Shown here: one piece after another, positions 46,048 to 54,281 of the stretch
Layout: the number at the start of each line of letters is the position of its first letter
How positions within the stretch are numbered: the stretch's first letter is position 1
Assembly: GCF_963664555.1 (NCBI RefSeq)
Contig: NZ_OY761461.1
Span: forward strand, 3,575,769-3,639,768
Source: Labilibaculum sp.
GTDB taxonomy: Bacteria; Bacteroidota; Bacteroidia; Bacteroidales; Marinifilaceae
Direction: 5' to 3'
Length of the DNA stretch: 64,000 bases
The notes under the pieces: model-generated
Told to the model about the DNA's origin: nothing
The model's database searches: none
Seen by the model: only the letters and a program-made list of their open reading frames with translations
Translations under genes and position numbers: made by a program

Positions 46048-46161
46048 CTCCGAGTTTATAATTTCTAAACCACAACAAAACGGAACGAATTATAAACCGA
46101 TGGGTAAATTGGGAAACGAATTTGCCTCCCGCTGGGCTTAAACCCTAAAATTGGAAAGGAG
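46048..46161 (+). ncRNA. Structured leader RNA, possible Moco/Tuco riboswitch
   Basis: A closed fold can be drawn. CTCC (46048-46051) pairs with GGAG (46158-46161). A perfect 10-bp stem GTTTATAATT / AATTATAAAC spans 46054-46097. An 8-bp stem GGTAAATT / AATTTGCC has a GGGAAACG loop (46103-46126), followed by TCCCGCTGGGC. The 3' strand TCCC could also pair with GGGA of the loop. Its place in front of moeA/moaA genes is where Moco RNAs occur. I assign the class from position and fold only; a cobalamin-type aptamer is a weaker alternative because its conserved boxes are not seen. Confidence 0.5.
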
Positions 46162-46245
46162 TGTTTTTGTGATTTAGTATGATACCGACAGATAAGTAAA
46201 TGTACTTTGCCTTAGCAATTTACATGCTGTTGAAACTAAGAACAT

Positions 46246-46280
46246 AAACCTCCGATTCTGAATTGAATTGGAGGTTTCTT
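46246..46280 (+). terminator. Terminator-like hairpin of the leader (possible expression platform)
   Basis: Stem AAACCTCC / GGAGGTTT with a 16-base loop, 12 bases before the first start codon of the operon. The U-run is short (TTTCTT). It could alternatively hide the ribosome site. Confidence 0.5.
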
Positions 46281-46291
46281 ATATTTAAGAA

Positions 46292-46837
46292 ATGGTAAGT
46301 AGTAAAAGGAATATATTATTAATTGCAGGAACCGGCAGAAACGTTGGTAAAACTCTATTTGCATGTCGATTAATTGAAAAATTGAAATGTGAAAATGAGT
46401 TGGTTTGTATTAAAATATCTCCTCACTTTCATGAATTAAGCAAAGAATTAGAAATCATCAGCGAAACTGATAATTTTGTAATTGCAAAAGAAACTAGTAA
46501 AACAGGCAGTAAGGATAGCAATCGCTTGTTTCGGGCAGGAAGCAAAAAGGTGTATTACGTTCAGGCTAAAGATGATTATCTTCATGAAGTACTCTCTTAT
46601 TTTGAAAAAACACTATCACCCGAAACTCCAATAATCTGTGAATCGGGAGGTTTAAGAGACTTAATTGAGCCCGGACTTTTTTTAATGATCAATAAAAAAA
46701 ATAATAACAACATAAAACCCCGAGCTGTTGGCTACAGAAAATTAGCAGACAAATGGATTGAATTTAACGGTGAGGAATTTGATTTTACTGCAAAAAAAAT
46801 TGCTTTTACTACTAATGGCTGGGAAATAAAAAACTAA
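46292..46837 (+). CDS. mobB: MobB-like molybdopterin-guanine dinucleotide biosynthesis protein
   Basis: 181 aa P-loop NTPase. Walker A GTGRNVGKT at residues about 13-21, the MobB-type motif DSNRLFRAGSKKVYYV (compare D-x-x-R-h-x-x-A-G-A), and ICESGGLRDLIEPGLFLMI as the Walker B/ESGG segment. MobB binds GTP and helps MobA load nucleotides onto Moco. It is the first gene of the operon, four bases before moeA. MobA itself is not in the window. An alternative is another small P-loop protein of the CobB/BioD type. Confidence 0.65.
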   Translation: MVSSKRNILLIAGTGRNVGKTLFACRLIEKLKCENELVCIKISPHFHELSKELEIISETDNFVIAKETSKTGSKDSNRLFRAGSKKVYYVQAKDDYLHEVLSYFEKTLSPETPIICESGGLRDLIEPGLFLMINKKNNNNIKPRAVGYRKLADKWIEFNGEEFDFTAKKIAFTTNGWEIKN

Positions 46838-46841
46838 CAAT

Positions 46842-48017
46842 ATGATTACGTTTCACGAGGCTTTAAAAACTGTGAAAAATGCCACTAAAAAGTTGGATGC
46901 CGAAAATATCAATCTTGCTGATTGTTTGAATCGGGTTCTTGCACAAGATGTTCTTTCAGACATGTCTATTCCTCCATTTAATAAATCGGCCATGGATGGA
47001 TATGCCTGCAAACAATCTGATTTGGCAAACAATCTTGAAGTTTTAGAAATTATTGCGGCAGGTTATGCTCCAAGCAAAGCTGTCGGAAACAATCAGTGTT
47101 CCAAAATTATGACTGGAGCTATGGTGCCGGAAGGTGCCGATACAGTAATCATGATTGAACACACCGAAGAAATTGATGACAATCACATCCGATTTACAAA
47201 AGAAAAAACAAAACCGAACATTTGCCTTAAAGGGGAAGATATTTTAGAAAATGATGTTGTTCTAAAGAGAGGAACCCGATTAAAAGCACAGCACATTTCT
47301 GTATTGGCAAGTGTTGGCTGTACAAATCCTCTTGTTTTCAGACAACCAAAAGTAGCAACAATTGCAACCGGAAGCGAATTGGTTGAACCAGATCAAAAAC
47401 CTGAAATATCCCAAATCCGAAATGTAAACTCATGGCAATTACAAGCTCAGTTGCAAAAAATGGGCATTAAGGGCAATAGTCTCGGAATTGTTTCTGATTC
47501 GAAAGAGGCTACCAAGGAAGCAATGGTAAAATGTTTGGAAGAGAATGATGTTCTTATCATATCAGGTGGCGTTTCGGTTGGTGACTTCGATTATATTCCT
47601 CAAATTCTAAAAGAACTTGGTTTCAATATTTGGTTTCATTCAATCATGGTTAAACCCGGAAAACATACCGTTTTTGCGACCTGCAAGGAGAAATATGTTT
47701 TAGGTTTACCTGGAAATCCGGTTTCCTCATTTGTACAATTTGAATTACTCGGCAAACCATTACTTTATCGACTTATGGGACATGATTACAACGCTCCGAT
47801 GGTACGAATGCCAATTGCTTCAGATTACCAGCGAAAAAGAACCGACAGGCTTGAATTTTTGCCTGTTCGCTTTAATGCAGACAATCAGGTTGTGCCTATT
47901 AGCTATCATGGTTCGGCACACATTAATGCTTTTACTTTAGCCAATGGAATTATGGCAGTTCCAAGGGAAGTTGATGAATTTACGGAAGGAGAATTTGTTC
48001 ATGTTAGACAATTATAA
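46842..48017 (+). CDS. moeA: Molybdopterin molybdenumtransferase MoeA
   Basis: 391 aa with the four domains of MoeA: the N-terminal PPFNKSAMDGYACK segment, TGAMVPEGADTVIMIEHTE, the MogA-like catalytic domain with ISGGVSVGDFDYIPQIL and GLPGNPVSSFVQFE, and a C-terminal beta domain. It inserts molybdate into adenylylated molybdopterin. It overlaps the next gene by 17 bases, indicating translational coupling with moaA. Confidence 0.95.
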   Translation: MITFHEALKTVKNATKKLDAENINLADCLNRVLAQDVLSDMSIPPFNKSAMDGYACKQSDLANNLEVLEIIAAGYAPSKAVGNNQCSKIMTGAMVPEGADTVIMIEHTEEIDDNHIRFTKEKTKPNICLKGEDILENDVVLKRGTRLKAQHISVLASVGCTNPLVFRQPKVATIATGSELVEPDQKPEISQIRNVNSWQLQAQLQKMGIKGNSLGIVSDSKEATKEAMVKCLEENDVLIISGGVSVGDFDYIPQILKELGFNIWFHSIMVKPGKHTVFATCKEKYVLGLPGNPVSSFVQFELLGKPLLYRLMGHDYNAPMVRMPIASDYQRKRTDRLEFLPVRFNADNQVVPISYHGSAHINAFTLANGIMAVPREVDEFTEGEFVHVRQL

Positions 48018-48801
48018 TAGAAACATAAATTACCTGCGAATCTCGGTTACGGATCGCTGCAATCTTCGATGTACTTATTGTATGCCCGAGAAAGGTATTG
48101 ATTTAATGGCTCACGATGAAGTATTGAGCTTTGAGCAGATTGCCGATTTTGCAAAGGAAGCAGTAGCAAACGGAATCAGTAAAATAAGACTGACCGGTGG
48201 TGAACCTCTGGTTAGAAAAGGTATTGTTGATTTGGTGAAATTACTTTCTGATATTTCCGGAATTGAGGAAATTGCCATGACCACTAATGGCATATTACTT
48301 GATCAGTTTGCTGATCAATTAGCCAAAGCCGGATTACAAAGGGTGAACATTAGTTTAGATACGCTCAATCCTGAAAAATATAAAAAAATAACCCGACTGG
48401 GTGATATTGAAGATGTTTTTAAAGGAATTAAAGCAGCTCAAAAGGCTGGGTTGCATCCCGTAAAAATAAACTGCGTTCGAATGCTTGATGCAGATTTGGA
48501 TGACCTGGAAAATTTACGCCAATTTTGCAAGAGTAATCATCTGGAATTACGATTCATTAAACAAATGGATTTAGCTACTGGGGAATTCTCTGTTGTTGAA
48601 GGTGGCAAAGGAGGTAACTGTTTGGAATGCAACCGAATTAGGCTTACAGCCAATGGAAAAGTAAAACCCTGCTTGTTCAATGCCAGTGAATTCGACATTA
48701 AAGAATTAGGTAATAAACAAGCAATCAATAAATCGATCAACCAAAAACCAAAAGCCGGCACAAAAAATAAAAACGGCAGTTTTTACGGAATCGGAGGATA
48801 A
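48001..48801 (+). CDS. moaA: GTP 3',8-cyclase MoaA, compact form
   Basis: 267 aa from ATG 48001, preceded by GGAAGGAG; the frame from 47944 is only the overlap with moeA. It has the radical-SAM cysteines C20, C24 and C27 (CNLRCTYC), the GGEPL motif, and a C-terminal Fe-S cluster set CLEC (208, 211) with C225 in KVKPC. The C-terminus ends GIGG, matching the conserved GG tail of MoaA. About 55-60 residues are missing between RFIKQMD and the C-terminal cluster compared with normal MoaA (about 325 aa). It makes the cyclic pyranopterin precursor of Moco together with MoaC. Confidence 0.88.
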   Translation: MLDNYNRNINYLRISVTDRCNLRCTYCMPEKGIDLMAHDEVLSFEQIADFAKEAVANGISKIRLTGGEPLVRKGIVDLVKLLSDISGIEEIAMTTNGILLDQFADQLAKAGLQRVNISLDTLNPEKYKKITRLGDIEDVFKGIKAAQKAGLHPVKINCVRMLDADLDDLENLRQFCKSNHLELRFIKQMDLATGEFSVVEGGKGGNCLECNRIRLTANGKVKPCLFNASEFDIKELGNKQAINKSINQKPKAGTKNKNGSFYGIGG

Positions 48802-48864
48802 ATTTAAAACAGAGATCAGTTACCCCTGAGCAATGAATAATGATAAGAAAACAACTTTAAATTG

Positions 48865-49323
48865 ATGGGAGAATTTAGTCATATAGACAAAGATGGGAAA
48901 GCCAATATGGTTGATGTGGGTCATAAAGCTCCGCAAATAAGAGAAGCCAAAGCTGTTGGCATCATCTATTTAAAAGCCCGAACCATCGAATTAATTAAAG
49001 AAAATGCGCTAAAAAAAGGCGATGTATTGACTATTGCCGAAATAGCCGGTATTCAGGCAGCTAAACGCACAAGCGATTTAATTCCCTTATGTCATACACT
49101 TCAGATTACCAAAGCTGAAGTAAAATGCAGCATTATAGAGAAGGGTGTTCAGGTAAATACCCGGATAAAATGCATTGGACAAACGGGAGTAGAAATGGAA
49201 GCGTTAACCGCTGCCAGCATCGCTCTGCTAACCATTTACGATATGTGTAAAGCTGTTGATAAATCAATGGTGTTAGGCGAAATTGCGCTTGTAGAAAAAA
49301 CAAAAACCGATTTGAAGCAATAA
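48865..49323 (+). CDS. moaC: Cyclic pyranopterin monophosphate synthase MoaC
   Basis: 152 aa. Start ATG 48865 (the preceding TTG is not needed) gives MGEFSHIDKDGKANMVDVGHK. Active-site residues: KRTSDLIPLCHTLQI (Lys and His), GVEMEALTAAS and DMCKAVDK. Completes formation of cPMP from the MoaA product. Located downstream of moaA with a 63-base gap. Confidence 0.95.
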   Translation: MGEFSHIDKDGKANMVDVGHKAPQIREAKAVGIIYLKARTIELIKENALKKGDVLTIAEIAGIQAAKRTSDLIPLCHTLQITKAEVKCSIIEKGVQVNTRIKCIGQTGVEMEALTAASIALLTIYDMCKAVDKSMVLGEIALVEKTKTDLKQ

Positions 49324-49329
49324 AACACG

Positions 49330-50277
49330 ATGAGCATGAGCACAAAAGAAGTATCAGTACTATCTGTAAATATATCTGAAAAAAAAGGAGTAATCAAAAA
49401 GCCTGTTGATTCCATAGAATTGCATTCTCTTGGTGTTGTAAATGATGCACATTCGGGAAACTGGCACCGTCAGGTTAGCTTGCTGGCCAAAGAAAGTATC
49501 GATAAATTTTCGGTACAAGCCAAACGCAATATCAATTTTGGAGAATTTGCCGAGAATATTACCACCGAAGGACTTTTACTTCATTTGACTGCTCCACTTG
49601 ATCGTTTCCACATAGGTGACATGATTTTGGAAGTAACTCAGATTGGTAAAAAATGCCATGGAGACAACTGCAGTATTTTTCGTGAAATAGGAAACTGTGT
49701 AATGCCAAAAGAAGGTATTTTTTGCAGAGTTTTAAACGGAGGTAATTTAAAAGCCGGTGATGTTCTTTGCTATCATCCAAGAGTAATAAAAACCATGGTA
49801 ATCACTCTTAGCGACAGAGCCAGCCGAGGTGAATATGCTGATAAAAGCGGTCCGTTACTGGAGAAATTAGCTGAAGAATTCTTCAAATCGAAAAACCGGC
49901 ATTATCAAATAGAAAAATTCATTATTCCTGATCAAGAATTTGATCTTACCAATCTACTTGAAAAAGCAAAAGAGGAAGATTTTGATCTTGTATTCACTAC
50001 AGGTGGAACAGGTATTGGACCAAAAGACATTACTCCTGATGTAGTAAAAAAACACATCACAAAAGAGATAACCGGAATTATGGAATTGATTCGGGTAAAA
50101 TATGGAATGGAAAAGCCAAATGCATTGGTTAGTCGTGGCATTGCAGGTGTTATGAATAAAACTCTAATTTATACCATGCCTGGTAGTCCAAAAGCCGTAA
50201 ATGAATACTGCTCGGAGATTTTTAAGACGATTGAACACTCACTTTACATGATGAATGAGTTGGATATTCATGGCTAA
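49330..50277 (+). CDS. MOSC domain - MogA/MoaB fusion protein
   Basis: 315 aa. Residues 1-150 form a MOSC domain (SGNWHRQVSLLAKESI, FGEFAENITTEGL, IGKKCHGDNCSIFREIGNCVMPKEGIF, rich in Cys). Residues 152-315 are a MogA/MoaB domain with the nucleotide-binding TTGGTGIGPKDITPD and the TMPGSPKAVNEY motif. MogA adenylylates molybdopterin before MoeA acts. The MOSC domain is thought to carry Moco or sulfur. The fusion joins successive steps in one chain. Last gene of the operon; moaD, moaE and moeB are not in the window. Confidence 0.92.
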   Translation: MSMSTKEVSVLSVNISEKKGVIKKPVDSIELHSLGVVNDAHSGNWHRQVSLLAKESIDKFSVQAKRNINFGEFAENITTEGLLLHLTAPLDRFHIGDMILEVTQIGKKCHGDNCSIFREIGNCVMPKEGIFCRVLNGGNLKAGDVLCYHPRVIKTMVITLSDRASRGEYADKSGPLLEKLAEEFFKSKNRHYQIEKFIIPDQEFDLTNLLEKAKEEDFDLVFTTGGTGIGPKDITPDVVKKHITKEITGIMELIRVKYGMEKPNALVSRGIAGVMNKTLIYTMPGSPKAVNEYCSEIFKTIEHSLYMMNELDIHG

Positions 50278-50423
50278 TTAAAATTAATTGAATTGAAGAT
50301 CAAGCTATTTCAAATAAATTACTCTCTGAAGTAAAATAATGTTTGGCTGCAAGTATTTTTTATTCTACATTTGCACCCGTTATCACAAGAGATAGCAGAG
50401 CAATTAAAGCTCAAAAGTATATT

Positions 50424-50511
50424 GGAGAGATGGCAGAGTGGTCGAATGCGGTAGTCTTGAAAACTATTGTGCGGCAACGTACCGGGGGTTCGAATCCCTC
50501 TCTCTCCGCCA
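50424..50511 (+). tRNA. tRNA-Ser (anticodon UGA)
   Basis: Acceptor GGAGAGA / TCTCTCC, anticodon loop CTTGAAA with anticodon TGA, a long variable arm typical of serine tRNA, T arm GGGGG-TTCGAAT-CCCTC, and encoded CCA (GCCA end). The recombinase remnant lies 250 bases downstream, suggesting the tRNA was an integration target. Confidence 0.95.
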
Positions 50512-50762
50512 TGCAGAAATGAAACAGAAAGAAAAGCCTTGTAAACGTTAAGTTTACAAGGCTTTCTTCATTTAGTGCCAACGCAATTAAACACCTAAAA
50601 CAGCAATAAAAAGGTGTAGAATTCGGTGTAGATTTTAAAGCTTGATTTTGCAACACCACAAGCAGGCACTAATACTCTGATATTCACTGTTTTACTCCGC
50701 TAAAAAATCACTCGTTTGCTAGTTTTGACAAATCGTTTTAAAACATTCAAAAACCAGTAAAA

Positions 50763-51270
50763 ATGAGACAAACAACTTCTATTTTATTTTTTGCAAGAAA
50801 GACTACTAAACTGAAAAACGGAAAATCTCCAATCTTTGTAAGAATTACTATCGATGGTCAAAGATTAGATATATCTCTTAAGAGAAGTATTGATTCTAAG
50901 TTCTGGGATTCTAATAAAAGGAAATGGAAAGGCAACTCTCTTATGACAAAAGAAAACAATCAGATGAATACCTACTTAAAGGAAATAGCCGACCTGTGTG
51001 ATATCAATAAGAACTTAAGTACACATTCAGCCTGACATACATTTGCAACAACGGTTACTTTGGGCAATAATCTTAACATTAAGGCTATTTTGAAAATAAT
51101 GGGACACCAATACCAGAATGACTAAAAATTATGACAGAGCTAGCGAGAAGCTCATCTCAAACGACATGAGTAAGATTGAAGGGATGTATAAAACTCAGTA
51201 CAAAAATCCTCGAATAATTAAAATCGCTCGAGGATATCAGGGGTCGAAATATGTATGTTCTCTTCCATAG
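50763..51270 (+). pseudogene. Broken tyrosine recombinase (integrase) remnant
   Basis: Residues 1-67 match the Arm-DNA-binding N-terminus of Bacteroidota tyrosine recombinases (SILFFARKTTKLKNGKSPIF, LDISLKRSIDSKFWD). The frame then jumps directly into the C-terminal catalytic region (NTYLKEIADLCDINKNLSTHSA), so the core-binding domain and part of the catalytic domain are deleted. TGA at 51033 replaces the catalytic Arg of the H-x-x-R motif (HSA-stop-HTFATT). Reading continues as LGNNLNIKAILKIMGH and then shifts frame to MTKNYDRASEKLISNDMSKIEGMYK. At least three inactivating lesions. Confidence 0.85.
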
Positions 51271-51370
51271 TAATAAACTCAAACGAGTTTATTACTTTCA
51301 TTTATGATCTTCAAATTTTCTGCTTGATCCAAAAACAACTATCAATTCCATTAAAAATATGCAATAACAA

Positions 51371-51399
51371 AAGAGACTGTCTTATAATGACAGCCTCTT
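51371..51399 (-). terminator. Terminator of the PUL operon (GGCTGTC family)
   Basis: Stem AAGAGACTGTC / GACAGCCTCTT with one mismatch and a 7-base loop; on the minus strand a TTTTG tail follows. Confidence 0.8.
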
Positions 51400-51451
51400 A
51401 AAATTATATTTCAGATAAGTTAAATAATACTGTTTAACCGTTCAAGTCCTC

Positions 51452-52483
51452 TTACGGAACCAAAGTTGGAGTAAAAGTTTCAAGAACTACATCTCGGTCT
51501 CTTACAACAAGAGTATCATTAAATGAATGCGTAGTTGTTCCAAAATCTATACTATAATCCAGATAAACCACATTTCTCAACTTGTCACCCCATTCATCAC
51601 CATCATTAACATATTTTCCAGTTCCACTTACGCTGTAACCTGCCGTTGAAGGTTCTGAAACAGTACATTCTCCATCTTTAGTAAAATTCAATCGAATCTC
51701 AAATGGAATATCAATATCAGATCCTCCGTTTCTGGTGGAAAGAGACAAAGAAACCTCACCTAAAGTCATCGTATTCATCCTAACAATCTGATCCTCCGCA
51801 ACATAATCTTTATGATAAACATTAGTTGTATTTAATGAATTATCTCCATTATTTGCTACAACGACATCCTTGCCTCTCCTTAAATAAGTTGCATCCCAAG
51901 AATTAATATACTTAATACAATAAAATATATAATCTTTTGGTACTGTACCCCAATCTGAAGCTATAGCTCTATTGGGATTTTCAACAGCAGGTTCTCCACA
52001 CAGAATTGAGTCTGCATTTTGTACATTCTCTATAAGTAATGGAATAACATAGGTATTGGTAATGGCATCAGGATCTGCAAAAAATGCATCAGTTAATTGT
52101 ACTTCTATGCCTCCTGTTCTAGAGCCTTTAGGTATTACAATCTGCATATCTTCTGCAAGAGAATAATAATCACTTGGCATGGGTAATACAGATTTTCCTG
52201 ATTCAAACTGAAGATTCTGGCATAGTGAATTATCAACAGTTACGTCAAGAATCCTATTAACCGAATTTTCATAAACACCTCCTACTGTGGCCATAATTTT
52301 ACACTTATGCTCATTATCAAGAGTATTATCATAAATATCCTCACCTAACACAATAGTCCTAACAGGCGTTTGATAAGCAAAATACACTGTCGTATAATCG
52401 TAGTCCTCAAATTCCCAATCCTGATTATGACATGAAGTTATCAGTGTAAGAATTATCAGTGAAATAAAAATTAACTTTTTCAT
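51452..52483 (-). CDS. Surface lipoprotein of the PUL (DUF1735/DUF5627-like)
   Basis: 343 aa from ATG 52483, chosen because it starts a lipoprotein signal with lipobox LITSC. The frame from 52537 overlaps the upstream susD and lacks a signal. The mature part begins with a DUF1735-like Ig module (TTVYFAYQTPVRTIVLGED ... VDNSLCQN), followed by a second beta module (about residues 180-340, DYSIDFGTTTHSFNDTLVVRDRDVVLE). Such proteins are outer-membrane glycan-binding lipoproteins of PULs. It is the last gene of the operon. Confidence 0.8.
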   Translation of the reverse strand: MKKLIFISLIILTLITSCHNQDWEFEDYDYTTVYFAYQTPVRTIVLGEDIYDNTLDNEHKCKIMATVGGVYENSVNRILDVTVDNSLCQNLQFESGKSVLPMPSDYYSLAEDMQIVIPKGSRTGGIEVQLTDAFFADPDAITNTYVIPLLIENVQNADSILCGEPAVENPNRAIASDWGTVPKDYIFYCIKYINSWDATYLRRGKDVVVANNGDNSLNTTNVYHKDYVAEDQIVRMNTMTLGEVSLSLSTRNGGSDIDIPFEIRLNFTKDGECTVSEPSTAGYSVSGTGKYVNDGDEWGDKLRNVVYLDYSIDFGTTTHSFNDTLVVRDRDVVLETFTPTLVP

Positions 52484-52506
52484 TTTCTTTATGTTTTTAA
52501 CATTAT

Positions 52507-54267
52507 TTACCAACCCACATTCTGAGTCATATTCCACTTAATCACTTCTTGATATGGCAGCGGACCATAATTCATATAATCCTGGTATTGTCTTTTTTCA
52601 ATGTTTACCACTTGATATGCTCCATTAGAAGAAATTCTCATACCTCTTGCAGTTTCTGTAAGTGATTCATTCCATCTGCGTAAATCCCAAAAACGATTAC
52701 CTTCAAAACATAGCTCTAATCTTCTTTCATTACGGATTAACTTCCTCATATCAGCAAGAGAACTAATGGATGCTAAATAATTATCCGGCTGAGAAATACC
52801 TGCCCTCTGACGAATAGCAGCAATAACATCTCTGGCTGAATAGCCATGACTTCCTGATCCATCAGGTCCCCATGCCTCATTGGCAGCTTCAGCATAGGCT
52901 AAAAACAACTCTGTATAACGAATGCGAGAAACATAATGTTTCTTATTTGTCTTATTGGCAGCATCAAGGTTTACATCTTCACGAAGTAATTTACGCAAAT
53001 AATATCCTGTACGAGTTGATTTAGCGATTGCTCCGATACCATCTTCACCACTATCTTCACTCGTTAAAATGGAACTTGAACCTGGACCAAATACACTTCC
53101 ATTATATAGGATATAGTCATTCAAGCGAGGGTCTCTACCTACATACGGGTTGTTCTCATCATATCCACTAGCCCCATCAGCAATTGGCAAACCATTAGCC
53201 ATAGGAAACGCATCAACAAGATTTTGAGTAGGGTTTACACGTCCACTACCATACAATGAGGGTGGATAATTATCTGGTTCCAAATCACTTTCTTCTGAAA
53301 CATTTGTTCTCCAAAGAATTTCCTGAGGATTGGTACCAACCACTAAATTATCTGTTGTACTTCCATTCTCTTTTGAATACCAGGTACCTCCTTGTGGATC
53401 TATCCCAGCTACACCACCGATAAGATCAAGAACTTGCCCTGCTGCATCAGCGGCATTTTCCCAGGAAGTGGTTTCGTTAAAAGCAGGACTCGCCGCTAAT
53501 AAGGCAACTTTGGCTCTGATTCCTTTAACAATCCGGGTACTCAAGCGTTGTCTGTTATAGGCGCCAAATACTCTGTTATAGTCAGACACTGATGTTTTAC
53601 CTTGATATTTTGAAGGCAATTCGCCTTCTTGGATATCTTCAAAATCCAGAGGTAAATAACTTTCGGCTTTTGTTAAATCTTCATAAACCTGAGTTATACA
53701 CTGCTCAAATGTGCTTCTTGGAATATCATAACTCGATTGTCCATCTAAAGGCTCTGTTAAAATAGGGACACCAAGAAGATTACCTCCAGCATCTTTACCG
53801 GCATGTGCCTCTAATAAGTAATACATAAAAAGAGCACGTAAACCGTAGGCCTCGCCTTTAAATCTATCATTAAACATTTCTTTAACATATTCACCTGTAG
53901 TTGCCCATTCAACCTGATCAGTTTCAGCTAAAAAAACATTTAAATAGTTAATAGCAGCATAAGAGTTCACCCATCTTGAAGTTGGGTTTTCCATTGCCGA
54001 CCATCCACCGGTAGCCATGGCAAGATAATTATTATTCGGATCGTTTGACACTGCATCATCAGTTGCAACATCGTTAAACGAATAGCTTCCTGAAGGTAAA
54101 AAAACATATGCGTTTAATAACAATCCCTCAGCATAAGCTGCGTCTTCATATATGTTTTCGAGCGTTGGATTATTCTCATCGGCCGGAGACAATAAGTCTT
54201 CACAACCTGTGAAAATAAAAAACAAAGCCAATAATATAAATAAATTTGTCTTCATATCTGTTTTCAT
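52507..54267 (-). CDS. SusD-like glycan-binding lipoprotein 2
   Basis: 586 aa. Lipobox FTGC at about residue 22 (M-K-T-D-M or the second Met at 54255 may start it). RagB/SusD fold: TPR-like N-terminal helices, VFLAETDQVEW, LRALFMYYLLEAH, and the C-terminal FWDLRRWNES with the final NVGW-type ending. It captures a glycan at the cell surface for its SusC partner, which ends 14 bases upstream. Confidence 0.92.
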   Translation of the reverse strand: MKTDMKTNLFILLALFFIFTGCEDLLSPADENNPTLENIYEDAAYAEGLLLNAYVFLPSGSYSFNDVATDDAVSNDPNNNYLAMATGGWSAMENPTSRWVNSYAAINYLNVFLAETDQVEWATTGEYVKEMFNDRFKGEAYGLRALFMYYLLEAHAGKDAGGNLLGVPILTEPLDGQSSYDIPRSTFEQCITQVYEDLTKAESYLPLDFEDIQEGELPSKYQGKTSVSDYNRVFGAYNRQRLSTRIVKGIRAKVALLAASPAFNETTSWENAADAAGQVLDLIGGVAGIDPQGGTWYSKENGSTTDNLVVGTNPQEILWRTNVSEESDLEPDNYPPSLYGSGRVNPTQNLVDAFPMANGLPIADGASGYDENNPYVGRDPRLNDYILYNGSVFGPGSSSILTSEDSGEDGIGAIAKSTRTGYYLRKLLREDVNLDAANKTNKKHYVSRIRYTELFLAYAEAANEAWGPDGSGSHGYSARDVIAAIRQRAGISQPDNYLASISSLADMRKLIRNERRLELCFEGNRFWDLRRWNESLTETARGMRISSNGAYQVVNIEKRQYQDYMNYGPLPYQEVIKWNMTQNVGW

Positions 54268-54281
54268 TTTAATGATATCAT

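Noticed and set aside
46048..46161. Cobalamin riboswitch
   Set aside because: A GGGAA-like and a CCCGC-like piece occur, but the other conserved B12 boxes are missing and the genes are for Moco synthesis.
50411..50659. Minus-strand 82-codon ORF across the tRNA-Ser
   Set aside because: It is the well-known artefact of reading a tRNA-Ser gene backwards ([20 protein letters not shown]); the tRNA is certain.
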